A stretch of 64,000 bases of DNA from an uncultured Desulfuromusa sp. (GCF_963675815.1 NZ_OY776574.1:924001-988000); one strand, 5' to 3'. Shown: positions 8,396 through 18,212, counted from the stretch's first letter. Notes: generated by a model from the letters alone, not told the origin. Numbers and translations are program-made.

Positions 8396-10942
8396 CTAAA
8401 TTTTAGTCATTTGGACCGGGGTCAAATTATCGCCATCCGGCATTAATTGCTGAGAACCCAGTTCAATAAAGTTATGTGGGGCAAAAATCAACCCTTCCGG
8501 GACTGATGTGCTGATAAGAACCTTGCCGGTTGTTGACCCGGTTGTACTTGTCACCTTAATTTCATCACCGTCAGAAATTCCTGCCGCCTCAGCATCTTTT
8601 CCATTCACCTTGAGCAGCCCTTCAGGTTCAACCTCTAAAGGTGCAGCGGCCCAGATTGAAGTTGTACCAAAATGTCCTGCTGACGTGCCGGTCAATAGCT
8701 GTAGTCCGCCAACTCCCGTACCGACAGATATAAGTTGATACTTAAGGCTTTGATCTGCCACTTGATGCGGATTTTGCAAACAGGTCGCATACTTATCTTC
8801 AAGGAAAGTTACATCAGCATAAAGAGAAGTTAGATCACGCACCTCATTGAAAACATCTTCGCGATCCTGAGTCATGGAATTTTTGCTGAGACGGGCGTAA
8901 AGTTCAGCAAAAATCTCCCAGTCTTCACGGCATTGCCCAACAGGACGAATCGCCGCCTCAAAACCACGAACGGTTCGATCAAGAGACGTAAAGCTACCGG
9001 ACTTCTCAGCATATGTGCTTCCAGGAAGAACAACAGTTGCAAGACGAGTAATCTCTGTTGGGAAAATATCCTGAACGACCAGAACTTCAACTTTTCCCAG
9101 GGCTTTTAACCAGCGACCGCTATTGGGGAAATTTTGCGGATTGGTTGCTGCCAGATAGAGAAAACGAATTGTACCGGCTTCAATTTCCTGTAAAATTCCA
9201 TCAGCATCGAGCCCTCCGTCAGGAAGCTCACACCTCCAGGCCTTGGCAAATTTCTCTTTATTTTTTGCATAGGGCTGAAAACCGGGAAGATCCTCAGGGT
9301 AAACCCCCATATTAAGAACACCTTGAGTGTTTCCTTTTTCATCCAATGGAAACAGGCCACCATCCACACTCAAAGCTCCACTGAGAATCGCCAGGTTAGC
9401 AACGGCCGCCGCTTTTGAAGTCCCGAATGCAGACTTACAGATATCCGCACCAAAAATGACTGCTACTTTATTTGCCTTGCCGATTATGTCAGCAGCTTGC
9501 TCCATCGCTTCCAGACTAATCCCTGTAGCCTCAACAGCTCCTGCAAGGTCAACAGCATTGAGATCAGCCTTCATTTCTTCGTAATTTGAAACGGTGCTTT
9601 TCAGACTCTCGTCATCAAGGTAGTTCCGATCCAGCAACAAACGGCCGAGAGCATTTGCCAGCGCAATCTCACTTCCGGGCTTATACCCAAGTTGGCTTTC
9701 TGCAAATTGAGTCAAATGGATCTGACGCATGTTGGCAATCACCAGTTTTCCATCACCTCGCCGCACCGCATCCTGAATCTTCCAATCCACCGCAGGAGCC
9801 TCTGCAGAAGGATCTGCACCGAAGACCAGAACAGCATCAGCCGTTCCTATCACATCCATCCGGTTGCTGGCACCATGCAAGCCCAGGCCTTTATCAAGAG
9901 CACGTAAGGCACGCAAAGCCCCAAAGCGAGCTTCGGTATCAATATTGTTGCTTCCTATTGCAGCCCTGAAAAGCTTTTGAAAGAGATAGTTCTCTTCATT
10001 GGTTAAATGTGGAGAGGAAAAGCCAGCAATCGCAGCAGGACCATTCTCTGCCTTGATTTTAGTGATGTCTGCAACAACCCGGTCAACGGCCTCTTCCCAG
10101 GAGCTGGGTTTCTGTTCTACAAGCGGTTCAACCAGCCTTTTTTGATTATTGATATAGCTGTAACCAAAAAAACCACCGACACAGAGGGTTCCTTTATTGG
10201 TTGTCTCTGCATCCTCTGAGGTGACACGAAGAATTTCATTATTGAGAACATTGAGGTCGATCTGACACTGGCTCGGACAATAGGTACAAACCGAAGGAGC
10301 TTTGCGTAATGTCCAGGGACGGGCCTTAAATTTGAAAGGTTTGGAGATCATGGTTCCAGTAGGACAAACAGCGACACAATTACCACAGTAAGTACAGTTT
10401 TCAACCTTTTTATCAATAAAAGCACGGTCGCCTTTTTCGTTGACAAATAGGGCATCTGCACCGATAAGTTCATGGCAAACTTTGACGCATTTTTCACACA
10501 AAATACAGCGATTTGGAACCTGCTGGATCAACGGCCAGTGGTTTATCGTTTCCGGATTAACATCATCAGCCTGGAACTCCTGACGGACGACGTCCAGGTC
10601 ATAACAGATATCCTGCAGATCACACTCACCACCTGCGTCACAAACAGGGCAATCCAGGGGATGATTCACCAGAATCAACTCCATGATCTGCTTCCGACTT
10701 TTCTTCAGTTGCTCCGACTGCGTCGTAACATTGATCCCTTCTTTAACCGGGGTATTACACGCGGTCATCGGACGATCGACACCCTCAATCTCGACTGCAC
10801 AAATCCGGCAAGCACCTGTCGTTGATACTTTCTCTAACCAACAGAGGGTTGGAATATGAATATCCACTTGCCGAGCGGCCTCAAGAATTGTTGTGTTCTT
10901 GGGAACACTTACCGACTTACCGTCTATCGTCAGGTTGACCAT
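8396..10942 (-). CDS. sfrA: SfrA-like large subunit of NADPH dehydrogenase / NuoG-type molybdopterin-fold protein
   Basis: 848 residues. N-terminal 2Fe-2S domain (Cys at about 34, 45, 48, 62), then the NuoG/hydrogenase-type HPLDCPVCDAGGEC cluster motif, two 4Fe-4S motifs (CILCEKCVKVC, CTYCGNCVAVCP), and a fourth cluster CTYCPSQC opening a molybdopterin-oxidoreductase fold. I see no clear Sec or Cys ligand for a metal, so the C-terminal domain may be non-catalytic as in NuoG. It follows the GltD-like partner gene. This gene pair is the layout of Geobacter SfrAB, a cytoplasmic NADPH dehydrogenase first purified as a soluble Fe(III) reductase. A formate-dehydrogenase-like or bifurcating role is possible. 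Confidence 0.75.
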   Translation of the reverse strand: MVNLTIDGKSVSVPKNTTILEAARQVDIHIPTLCWLEKVSTTGACRICAVEIEGVDRPMTACNTPVKEGINVTTQSEQLKKSRKQIMELILVNHPLDCPVCDAGGECDLQDICYDLDVVRQEFQADDVNPETINHWPLIQQVPNRCILCEKCVKVCHELIGADALFVNEKGDRAFIDKKVENCTYCGNCVAVCPTGTMISKPFKFKARPWTLRKAPSVCTYCPSQCQIDLNVLNNEILRVTSEDAETTNKGTLCVGGFFGYSYINNQKRLVEPLVEQKPSSWEEAVDRVVADITKIKAENGPAAIAGFSSPHLTNEENYLFQKLFRAAIGSNNIDTEARFGALRALRALDKGLGLHGASNRMDVIGTADAVLVFGADPSAEAPAVDWKIQDAVRRGDGKLVIANMRQIHLTQFAESQLGYKPGSEIALANALGRLLLDRNYLDDESLKSTVSNYEEMKADLNAVDLAGAVEATGISLEAMEQAADIIGKANKVAVIFGADICKSAFGTSKAAAVANLAILSGALSVDGGLFPLDEKGNTQGVLNMGVYPEDLPGFQPYAKNKEKFAKAWRCELPDGGLDADGILQEIEAGTIRFLYLAATNPQNFPNSGRWLKALGKVEVLVVQDIFPTEITRLATVVLPGSTYAEKSGSFTSLDRTVRGFEAAIRPVGQCREDWEIFAELYARLSKNSMTQDREDVFNEVRDLTSLYADVTFLEDKYATCLQNPHQVADQSLKYQLISVGTGVGGLQLLTGTSAGHFGTTSIWAAAPLEVEPEGLLKVNGKDAEAAGISDGDEIKVTSTTGSTTGKVLISTSVPEGLIFAPHNFIELGSQQLMPDGDNLTPVQMTKI

Positions 10943-11022
10943 ATAATTTTTCCTCGAATACTGGCTGATTTATATCCGGACAATGAATCCGTTCAGAAAA
11001 CAACCCCTGTGATGTTTTTAGC

Positions 11023-13047
11023 CTAAACAGCGATCATTGATACACGGTAGCACCGCAAGCAACGTTCAGCTTCCATAACTGCTTCGCTGTCCGAGAAACC
11101 AAGTTCAACTTCGTTATAATTCCCAGCGCTGGCTCGTTCTTTCCCATGAATCTCATGCTGATCGAAGCGCTGCACGGCATCAAGCCAAGGAACGTCTTCA
11201 TCTTTATCGTAGACACCGAGATTGGACAAAATATCTTCGTGGAAATCCTCATCCGTCAGATAGGCACTGCCTTCTTCCAACCAGCGCTGAATGACTCGGG
11301 CAGCACGATGGGCATTGCCGACACAGGCGACAACTGTCAACGGTCCGATTTCAGCATCACCTGAAGCAAAAACACCATCCATATCCGTCACCAGAGTACG
11401 GGACAACGGATTTCCCATCGTGTCATTCAGATCACGATCCGCAGCGTTTTTCAACGGGATATATTTGGTCACAACCGTGTTCCATCGCGTGATCTTTATT
11501 CCGGTATCTTCAGTAATAAAAGAAAGGTCCGGATCCTGGCCAATAGCTGGAATCAAGGTATCGCATTCAACGATAAACTCACTCCCCTCTATGGGTTGTG
11601 GACGACGACGACCGGAATCATCGGGCTCACCCAGTTCCATTTTCAAACATTCCACCCCGGTGACTTGACGTTTCTCATCGACAACAATCTTCTTCGGCAA
11701 TACCAGGAACTCAAAACGGACACCTTCTTCGTCAGCGCCATCAATTTCCCAGACATCCGCCGGCATTTCATTTCGGGTCCGGCGATAAAGAAGAACCGAC
11801 TCTTCAGCACCTTCACGCAGTGCCACCCGGACACAGTCAATAGCGGTATTACCACCACCAACCACACAGACCTTTTTCCCCATGCCTGTGGGCTTGCCCA
11901 GATAGGCTTCCCGCAAGAATTCAATCCCGCCCTCAAGGAAACCGCTGTATCCCTCGTCCTCACCCTCAACGCCCATGGGTTTTGATTTATGGGCACCCGG
12001 AGCAAGAAGGACAGCGTCAAACTTGTCTTTTAATTCCATCAGACTGATATCTTTACCGACCCTGGTATTATAAATAATCTCAACACCCATGGAGCAGATG
12101 ATATCAATATCCCGCTGCAGAATATGGCGTGGCATCCGATAGGCGGGGATACCAACAGCAATCATGCCACCGCCGAATCCTTCAGGCAGGGCCTCATAAA
12201 TAGTACAGGGATAGCCTTCGAGAGCGAGATAATAAGCTGCTGCCAACCCGGCCGGTCCGGCCCCAACAATGGCAACGGTTTTATCTTTTTTCGGTTTTGG
12301 CTTCATCAGCGGTTGATGATTATGTTTCCACTCATAATCAGATGCCGTCCGCTTGAGAACCATAATATTGATAGGACTGTCAACGTTGGCACGGCGACAG
12401 GCTGTTTCGCAGGGATGTGGGCAAACCCGGCCACAAATAGCCGGTAACGGCATGCTCTCACGGATAATATCCAGAGACTCGTCAAAGCGGCGATCTTTAA
12501 TGGCTTCGATATAAGCGGGAATATCTATGTGAGAAGGGCATTTATCCTGGCATGGAGCCGTGACCTTCAACTTATATTCGACAGCCTTTTTGACTGTTTT
12601 CACGCCACGGATATAGGCGAGATAATCTTCTCTAAAATGTTTAACCGTATCAACAATTGGAATGGCTGAAGTCATACACAGGGTACACTTACAGTTTTTC
12701 AGCAATTCTCCAATGTTTTCAATTGTATCAAGATCATTCTCTGCCCCCTTTCCAGAGATAATCCGAGCCAGGGTGTCTTGCATGACCCGGGTCCCTTTTT
12801 TCCCTGGAGAGCATTTAGCACAGCAATAATCTTCTTGCACATGCTTGGCATATTCTGCTGCCATCGCCACAACATCAACATTGGGATCATTGAGGATGAG
12901 TCCATCCCACCCCATAAATGCAGAAATCTGCTTCTCACCATCAAAAGTGACTGGCAATTTCTTTTTGGCGACTTCAACTTCGACATCACCGCCCTGGCGA
13001 TTATCGATAACCTGTCTTCCCCAACTGGAAAAAGCAACCTGTGACAA
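11023..13047 (-). CDS. sfrB: SfrB-like GltD-type NAD(P)H-binding flavoprotein subunit
   Basis: 674 residues. The N-terminal 170 residues carry extra cysteine motifs (CCAKCSPGKKG, CKCTLCMTS). A glutamate-synthase small-subunit module follows: CQDKCPSHIDIPAYI and CGRVCPHPCETACRR cluster ligands, an FAD Rossmann motif VGAGPAGLAAAYY near residue 260, and a second nucleotide-binding motif VVGGGNTAIDCVRVA. The C-terminus ends with a CLRC pair. The start is a TTG at 13047 with AGGAGG five bases upstream. It precedes the NuoG-like partner by 80 bp. Together they resemble Geobacter SfrAB, which oxidises NADPH; plain GltD is less likely because no GltB is nearby. Confidence 0.78.
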   Translation of the reverse strand: MSQVAFSSWGRQVIDNRQGGDVEVEVAKKKLPVTFDGEKQISAFMGWDGLILNDPNVDVVAMAAEYAKHVQEDYCCAKCSPGKKGTRVMQDTLARIISGKGAENDLDTIENIGELLKNCKCTLCMTSAIPIVDTVKHFREDYLAYIRGVKTVKKAVEYKLKVTAPCQDKCPSHIDIPAYIEAIKDRRFDESLDIIRESMPLPAICGRVCPHPCETACRRANVDSPINIMVLKRTASDYEWKHNHQPLMKPKPKKDKTVAIVGAGPAGLAAAYYLALEGYPCTIYEALPEGFGGGMIAVGIPAYRMPRHILQRDIDIICSMGVEIIYNTRVGKDISLMELKDKFDAVLLAPGAHKSKPMGVEGEDEGYSGFLEGGIEFLREAYLGKPTGMGKKVCVVGGGNTAIDCVRVALREGAEESVLLYRRTRNEMPADVWEIDGADEEGVRFEFLVLPKKIVVDEKRQVTGVECLKMELGEPDDSGRRRPQPIEGSEFIVECDTLIPAIGQDPDLSFITEDTGIKITRWNTVVTKYIPLKNAADRDLNDTMGNPLSRTLVTDMDGVFASGDAEIGPLTVVACVGNAHRAARVIQRWLEEGSAYLTDEDFHEDILSNLGVYDKDEDVPWLDAVQRFDQHEIHGKERASAGNYNEVELGFSDSEAVMEAERCLRCYRVSMIAV

Positions 13048-13096
13048 ACCGGCCTCCTATGACCTGCTTCGACCCTCCAAAAAGGAAGGCCGAAAA

Positions 13097-13110
13097 ACCC
13101 GTTAACGGGT
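13097..13110. promoter_or_regulatory. 14-bp perfect palindrome upstream of sfrBA
   Basis: ACCCGTTAACGGGT, a perfect palindrome 50 bp upstream of the sfrB start, in the only gap in front of the operon. Position and symmetry suggest an operator. Confidence 0.4.
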
Positions 13111-13274
13111 AGAATCACCAGATGTTCTGGCGGTTTTCAGTACTTAGAATCGTATACAGTATGCAGGTAGATACCACAAACAATAGCTCTAAATCAAGGC
13201 TATTTTTTTCAGATAAGATACAAAGGAAAGAGGCTAAAAACAAAGAAAATCAATCCGTTAGACTAAAAGATTCA

Positions 13275-13310
13275 CCCCCACCTTACTCTTTCCATGGAAG
13301 AGTCGGGGGG
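13275..13310 (-). terminator. Possible terminator hairpin overlapping the lipoprotein stop codon
   Basis: On the minus strand a C-rich arm, an inner ACTCTT..AAGAGT stem and a GGGGG arm bracket the stop codon of the lipoprotein gene and are followed by a short T-rich stretch. It would end the def-fmt-htpX-rsmB-rpe operon before sfrB. The fold was judged by eye. Confidence 0.35.
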
Positions 13311-13699
13311 GCATTCTCAATGAGCCAGACTCCCGGCTTAGCCACCTTCTCCTGAATTAATTGCCATTGCTGCTCCCAACGCCACTTTTCAATCCGGGTC
13401 GAAGGCAACCGGTAATACTTCATCACATAGACGACATTCGCCCGCTTCGCAGACGCATCCATTGCAACACTTAAAATACTGCTTTCAACCACATGTAGAT
13501 CTTCATCTTCCTTAAATTGCTCAAGAAAATTCTCACGAACATCCGGATGAACATAGGTCGCCGCTCCCGGATAATCACGCCAGCGCATTGACTCGCTGAA
13601 TCCAAAACTGATTTTGTCCAGCCCAGGTCCCATATCAACCGGACCAAGACAGGCTGACAGCAGCGGACAAAGAAAAATTAAAAGCAATATGCTACGCAT
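13283..13699 (-). CDS. Predicted lipoprotein, unknown function
   Basis: From the ATG at 13699, a 138-residue protein with a type II signal peptide and lipobox LLSAC (acylated Cys at about residue 17), so it should be anchored to a membrane outside the cytoplasm. The mature part has Trp and Tyr residues (ESMRWRDYPGAATYVHP) and a basic Trp-rich stretch (RIEKWRWEQQWQL); I know no named family with certainty. The chosen ATG overlaps the rpe stop by 8 bp; a longer frame starting at 13822 runs inside rpe and is rejected. Last gene of the operon. Confidence 0.75.
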   Translation of the reverse strand: MRSILLLIFLCPLLSACLGPVDMGPGLDKISFGFSESMRWRDYPGAATYVHPDVRENFLEQFKEDEDLHVVESSILSVAMDASAKRANVVYVMKYYRLPSTRIEKWRWEQQWQLIQEKVAKPGVWLIENAPPTLPWKE

Positions 13700-14369
13700 A
13701 GCAAGCTTGTCCCTTGATTCCATTTTCCTGCAACTGCTGAATAGTTGACTTATAATCCTCGGCACCAAACACAGCACTTCCCGCAACAAACACATCGGCT
13801 CCGGCCGCTGCAATCTGCTCAATATTATCGATCTTCACGCCACCATCCACCTCCAATTCAATAGGGAGTCCCAATGCATTTATCCTCTGACGCAGAGCAG
13901 CTATCTTCGGCAGACATGAGTCAATAAAAGACTGTCCTCCAAACCCCGGATTGACAGTCATCAACAACACCAGATCCAGATCCGGCAGAATAATGTCAAG
14001 ATCAGAGAGAGATGTTGCCGGATTCAACGATACGCCTGCCTTTTTCCCCAGAGATTTAATCAGCTGAACGGTTCGGTGTAAATGCCTCACCGCTTCTGCA
14101 TGAACCACAATAATATCGGCACCAGCCTCGGCGAAGGCCGGAATATACTGATCTGGATTTTCAATCATCAAATGGACATCCAACAGTCGTTCGGTCAGCG
14201 GACGGATTGCATGAACGACCAGAGGACCTATTGTGATATTTGGGACAAAGTGTCCATCCATAACATCAACATGGACATAATCGGCACCAGCCTGATCGAT
14301 GGCTTTAATTTCCTCTCCCAGACGGGAAAAATCAGCGGAAAGAATTGAAGGAGCAATTTTAATCATCAT
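13692..14369 (-). CDS. rpe: Ribulose-phosphate 3-epimerase
   Basis: Interconverts ribulose 5-phosphate and xylulose 5-phosphate. TIM-barrel enzyme with the family blocks KIAPSILSADF, HVDVMDGHFVPNIT (metal-binding His and Asp), HLMIENPD, LLMTVNPGFGGQSF and EVDGGV (catalytic Asp). About 225 residues, normal length. The frame can be extended by three codons to a TTG at 14378, but two consecutive ATGs at 14369 and 14366 lie right behind GGAA and are better starts. It sits between rsmB and a lipoprotein gene; the first is a common neighbour. Confidence 0.95.
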   Translation of the reverse strand: MMIKIAPSILSADFSRLGEEIKAIDQAGADYVHVDVMDGHFVPNITIGPLVVHAIRPLTERLLDVHLMIENPDQYIPAFAEAGADIIVVHAEAVRHLHRTVQLIKSLGKKAGVSLNPATSLSDLDIILPDLDLVLLMTVNPGFGGQSFIDSCLPKIAALRQRINALGLPIELEVDGGVKIDNIEQIAAAGADVFVAGSAVFGAEDYKSTIQQLQENGIKGQACYA

Positions 14370-14396
14370 TATTTCCAATAGCTAGAAGGGTTAATA

Positions 14397-15755
14397 TCAG
14401 GGGCGTCGTTGTAGTCGGGCAGCAAAAAAAGCATCCATGTTACCGTGCCTGTGGGGATAGCTGCGTAAAGTCCCCTTAGGTGTAAACAGGTCAGCCCAAT
14501 CCTGCGAAACTTGCCTCCCGAGATGTTCTAATTCAAATTCAGGGTGATCCGCAAGAAATTCATCAACAATCACATCTGTTTCACCATGGCTGAAAGTACA
14601 TACAGAATAAAGCAATTTTCCACCGACTCTGACCAAGGGCGCAACATTCTCAAGAATCTGGCGCTGCAGCACCGCCAGTTCTTTCAAGTTGACTGCAGAT
14701 TTGTTCCAACGTCCTTCAGGATTGCGCCGCAACACGCCGAGGCCACTACAAGGAGCGTCAAGCAAGATCCGGTCAAAACTCTGAGGTTCCAGAAAATCTG
14801 CGGGTTCAGTCAAATCGCACTGTTTTGCAACAACTGATGGGCAGCCCAGCCTTTTTGCCCCCAGTTCAATCATCTCAACCCGGCGGGAATACTTGTCAAG
14901 GGCGAGAATTTCAGCCTGATTTTCAGTCAAAGCTGCCAAATGGGTTGTTTTTCCGCCTGGAGCGGCACAAGCATCAAGAATTTTTTGTCCCGGATGAGCA
15001 TCCAGGAGATGGGCGATAAGAATACTCGCCTCATCCTGAACCTGATACCACCCATCCGCATCTCCCGGCAAAGGGTCTTCACCGCGCCGATCAAGCGTCA
15101 CCCCCTCAGGAGCAAAATCACTTGGATGCCCCTGATGTCCTGCCTCAGTCAGAGCAATCAAGAAAGCTTCACGGTCCGTTTTCAGGCTATTAACGCGCAG
15201 GGTCAGCGGCGGGGGACTGGCCAAACTTTCGCCAAAAGCACGTGCGTCAACGTTTGGCAGCTGCCGCATCACTTCTTTACTCAACCAGATTGGTTGACTG
15301 CAGACATGCTGAAGATAAAGTTTGATCTTTTCCGGAGCTGGCCAGGGAATACCTGCTTTTCCCCGGTCCAGAGAACGTAACACCCCGTTAATGAAGCCGA
15401 CGGCTTGTTCTAAGTGCAGTTCTCGCGCCAGCTCCACGGTCGAATTAACCGCTGCATGGGCCGGCACCCGATCCAATTCAAGAAGTTGATATGCACCAAG
15501 TCGCAGCAACCATAAAACTTCCGGTTGTAAACGCTGCAGAGGCTGATTACAAAAATGCGTTAAAGCAAAATCGATTCGCCCCTGCAAACGCAAAACCCCA
15601 TAAACCAGCTCCGTAACCAGACGCCGATCACGTGGTTCCAATTTGGAGCGACTTAATGTTGTATCCAGCATTACATCCGCAAAGGCACCATCTGCCACCC
15701 GTTGCAGAATTTCATACACGGCCCGTCGAGGACTGTCGGTGGGTCTGGAAGTCAC
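14397..15755 (-). CDS. rsmB: 16S rRNA (cytosine-967-C5)-methyltransferase RsmB
   Basis: 452 residues. The N-terminal 140 residues are a NusB-like RNA-binding domain, the C-terminal part a Rossmann methyltransferase with SAM motif DACAAPGGKTTH, motif IV LLDAPCSGLGVLRRNP and the catalytic-cysteine block LLYSVCTFSHGE; both m5C-MTase cysteines are present. It methylates C967 of 16S rRNA. The start is a GTG at 15755, directly abutting the htpX stop (TAAGTG), so translation is coupled. Operon partner of def, fmt and htpX, as in many proteobacteria. Confidence 0.95.
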   Translation of the reverse strand: MTSRPTDSPRRAVYEILQRVADGAFADVMLDTTLSRSKLEPRDRRLVTELVYGVLRLQGRIDFALTHFCNQPLQRLQPEVLWLLRLGAYQLLELDRVPAHAAVNSTVELARELHLEQAVGFINGVLRSLDRGKAGIPWPAPEKIKLYLQHVCSQPIWLSKEVMRQLPNVDARAFGESLASPPPLTLRVNSLKTDREAFLIALTEAGHQGHPSDFAPEGVTLDRRGEDPLPGDADGWYQVQDEASILIAHLLDAHPGQKILDACAAPGGKTTHLAALTENQAEILALDKYSRRVEMIELGAKRLGCPSVVAKQCDLTEPADFLEPQSFDRILLDAPCSGLGVLRRNPEGRWNKSAVNLKELAVLQRQILENVAPLVRVGGKLLYSVCTFSHGETDVIVDEFLADHPEFELEHLGRQVSQDWADLFTPKGTLRSYPHRHGNMDAFFAARLQRRP

Positions 15756-16583
15756 TTAAATTTGCATCCCTTCAAGACGACGAATGCGTTCTTCCATCGG
15801 TGGGTGAGTCGAAAACAGCTTTGCCAGTTTCTTTCCACTCAGAGGATTCACGATAAACATATGTGCTGTTGCCTCATTCACCTTCTGCATCGGCATACGC
15901 TGGTTGGACATTTCGAGTTTACGCAGAGCATTAGCGAGGTTGTGTGGATTACCGCAAAGGGCTGCTCCCTTTTTGTCAGCACCATATTCGCGCGAGCGGG
16001 AGATAGCCATCTGCACCAGCATCGCGGCAATTGGCGCCAGAATCATCATTGCTATCATTGCAATCGGATTACTGTCCTCATCATCGCGGCCACCAAAAAT
16101 CATTGCCCACTGAGCCATATGGGCCATATAACTGATTGCCCCGGCAAAGGTTGCGGCAATTGAACCAATCAAGATATCACGGTTCTGCACGTGAGCTAAC
16201 TCGTGAGCCATCACTCCTTTGAGTTCTTCGCGACTGAGGACCTGCATAATTCCCTGGGTCGCAGCAACGACTGCATGCTTGGGGTTGCGTCCGGTCGCAA
16301 AGGCATTGGGTGTTGGCTGAGGAAGCACATAAACCTTTGGCATAATCAGATTATTCTGCTGACAAAGTTCACTGACAACTTCATAGAGCTCACCACTCCG
16401 GGCCTCCTGCCCACGATACATCTTGATAACGACCTTATCAGAGAACCAGTAGCTGCCTAGGTTCATCACTGCTGCAATAATCAAGGCAATCAGGGCGCCA
16501 CTCTGCCCTCCCAGAGCTCCCCCAGCGAACACAAGTACCAAGGTCATGAGAGTCATCAGCATGATGGTACGCATCGTATTCAT
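15756..16583 (-). CDS. htpX: Membrane zinc metalloprotease HtpX
   Basis: M48-family inner-membrane protease (275 residues) that degrades damaged membrane proteins. Zinc motif HELAH in VMAHELAHVQNRD (around residue 125) with the second Glu ligand in SRSREYGADK. Two N-terminal helices and a further hydrophobic pair after the active site are visible. AAGGA precedes the ATG at good spacing. It lies in the def-fmt-htpX-rsmB order. Confidence 0.95.
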   Translation of the reverse strand: MNTMRTIMLMTLMTLVLVFAGGALGGQSGALIALIIAAVMNLGSYWFSDKVVIKMYRGQEARSGELYEVVSELCQQNNLIMPKVYVLPQPTPNAFATGRNPKHAVVAATQGIMQVLSREELKGVMAHELAHVQNRDILIGSIAATFAGAISYMAHMAQWAMIFGGRDDEDSNPIAMIAMMILAPIAAMLVQMAISRSREYGADKKGAALCGNPHNLANALRKLEMSNQRMPMQKVNEATAHMFIVNPLSGKKLAKLFSTHPPMEERIRRLEGMQI

Positions 16584-16620
16584 TTTGAGTCCTTTTTCTT
16601 TCTGCCGTTAGATCGGAATC

Positions 16621-17571
16621 TCACGGCTGTTCTAATTGCGTTCCCACAAAAAGAGGGCGCCCACTCAGAAAATTCATCGCAGAGAGGCGTTTTTTCCCCG
16701 GCAGCTGCAATTCTCCGATATTCAGAACCCCTGCGCCACAAGCGACACACACCCCGGCTTTATCTGCAGAAAGGATCGTTCCGGGCTCACCGGAAACCTC
16801 CAGGTTAACCGTGGTTGTCGCAATTTTAAGCACTTCGCCATCAAGATAGGTATAAGCACCGGGCCAGGGATCAAGCCCGCGCACCTGATTATGGATATCT
16901 TCTGCAGACCTGTGCCAGTCGATCAGACCATCCTCTTTCTTCATCATTGGTGCATAGCAACTCAACTCATCATTTTGTTTTTCTGCAACAAGGGTTCCAG
17001 AGCAAAGCTGCCGCAGAGTCTCCTCCAATGCCTCCCGTCCCAACAATGCCAGACGGTCATGCAATTCCCCGGAGGTTTCATTCTTGCCGATATCCAGGCT
17101 GCGCTTAACCAACATATCTCCGGTGTCAAGGCCAACATCCATCATCATTGTCGTCACCCCGGTCTCAGTTTCACCATCAATAATTGCTTTGTTAATCGGC
17201 GCGGCTCCACGATATTTGGGCAACAGAGAGGCGTGGACATTAATACAATGGTAGCGAGGCATATCAAGAACCGCCTGGGGAAGGATCTGACCATAAGCAA
17301 CAACAATAATTAAATCCGGTTGCAACTGCCGTAATTCTTCCACAGCGGCAGAATCTCGTAATTTCTGTGGTTGATAAACCGGGATTTCATGCTCCAGGGC
17401 CAGTTGTTTGACTGGAGATGCAGCGAGTTTTTTACCGCGTCCTTTAGGACGGTCAGGCTGAGTATAGACACCAACAAGATGAATTCCGGAGTCAAGCAAG
17501 CCCTGCAACGACCCCACAGCAAATTCCGGAGTCCCCATAAAAACTGTGCGCAGATCCTCAGGCTTCAGCAT
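16621..17571 (-). CDS. fmt: Methionyl-tRNA formyltransferase
   Basis: Formylates initiator Met-tRNA with 10-formyl-THF. 316 residues with the usual blocks: VFMGTPEFAVGSL at the N-terminus, catalytic region CINVHASLLPKYRGAAPIN with Asn and His, and GVTTMMMDVGLDTGDML containing the catalytic Asp. The C-terminal tRNA-binding domain is present. The ATG overlaps the end of def by 14 bp, a coupling typical of def-fmt operons. Confidence 0.96.
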   Translation of the reverse strand: MLKPEDLRTVFMGTPEFAVGSLQGLLDSGIHLVGVYTQPDRPKGRGKKLAASPVKQLALEHEIPVYQPQKLRDSAAVEELRQLQPDLIIVVAYGQILPQAVLDMPRYHCINVHASLLPKYRGAAPINKAIIDGETETGVTTMMMDVGLDTGDMLVKRSLDIGKNETSGELHDRLALLGREALEETLRQLCSGTLVAEKQNDELSCYAPMMKKEDGLIDWHRSAEDIHNQVRGLDPWPGAYTYLDGEVLKIATTTVNLEVSGEPGTILSADKAGVCVACGAGVLNIGELQLPGKKRLSAMNFLSGRPLFVGTQLEQP

Positions 17572-18085
17572 TTGCAGCTTCCTTTTCCCGCAAAGCCTTC
17601 ATATATTTTTTTCGGAACATCGATCTCTTCAACGGAGAGAGGCGATCAACAAACAGAATCCCTTCAAGATGATCAATTTCGTGTTGCATCCCAATCGCCA
17701 GAAGACCTTCAGCTTCCCGTTCATGCACGTTGCCATCCGTATCCTGATAGCGCAAGGTTGCTTTTGCGTAGCGTTTTACACTGGCCCAGTAACCGGGGAC
17801 AGAAAGACAACCTTCTTCTTCCAGAGACTCTCCCTCTCCAGCAATAATTTCAGGATTCACCGCAATCAGAAGATCATTGGGCTCATCACTTGCGGAACAA
17901 TCAAGAATAATCAGCCGCTGTAACTCTCCCACCTGTGGAGCAGCCAAACCAACTCCTGGTGCAGCGTACATTGTTTCAACCATATCAGCCGCCAACTGTT
18001 TGAGTTGGTCATTAAATTCGGTCACCGGCACCGATTTTTGTTTCAGCAAAGGGTCCGGGTAGTGCAAAATTTCGCGTAAAGCCAT
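17558..18085 (-). CDS. def: Peptide deformylase
   Basis: Removes the formyl group from nascent peptides. 175 residues with all three motifs: GVGLAAPQVG (motif 1), EEGCLSVPG (motif 2 with the metal Cys) and QHEIDHLEG (motif 3, the two metal His and catalytic Glu). GGAGAAAG precedes the ATG. First gene of the def-fmt-htpX-rsmB-rpe operon. Confidence 0.97.
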   Translation of the reverse strand: MALREILHYPDPLLKQKSVPVTEFNDQLKQLAADMVETMYAAPGVGLAAPQVGELQRLIILDCSASDEPNDLLIAVNPEIIAGEGESLEEEGCLSVPGYWASVKRYAKATLRYQDTDGNVHEREAEGLLAIGMQHEIDHLEGILFVDRLSPLKRSMFRKKYMKALREKEAANAEA

Positions 18086-18212
18086 GTTCTTTCTCCGGCA
18101 GTCAATGTTATCGTAACTATCTTAAAAATATAGATCTTCTCAAAAAATCTTTTCTTATAATAACGCTTCACCAGTTCTACAGTCAACAATCGGGGAACGT
18201 ATTCGGAAGAGG

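Noticed and set aside
8500..12500. Many plus-strand frames of 60-130 codons opposite sfrA and sfrB
   Set aside because: They follow the codon structure of the real minus-strand genes, have no ribosome-binding sites and resemble no family.
11023..13047. Ordinary glutamate synthase small subunit (GltD)
   Set aside because: The protein has an extra cysteine-rich N-terminal region and is followed by a NuoG-like subunit, not by GltB.
13283..13822. Long form of the lipoprotein gene starting inside rpe
   Set aside because: The extra 41 residues run antiparallel to no signal and hide the lipobox signal peptide; the ATG at 13699 gives a proper lipoprotein.
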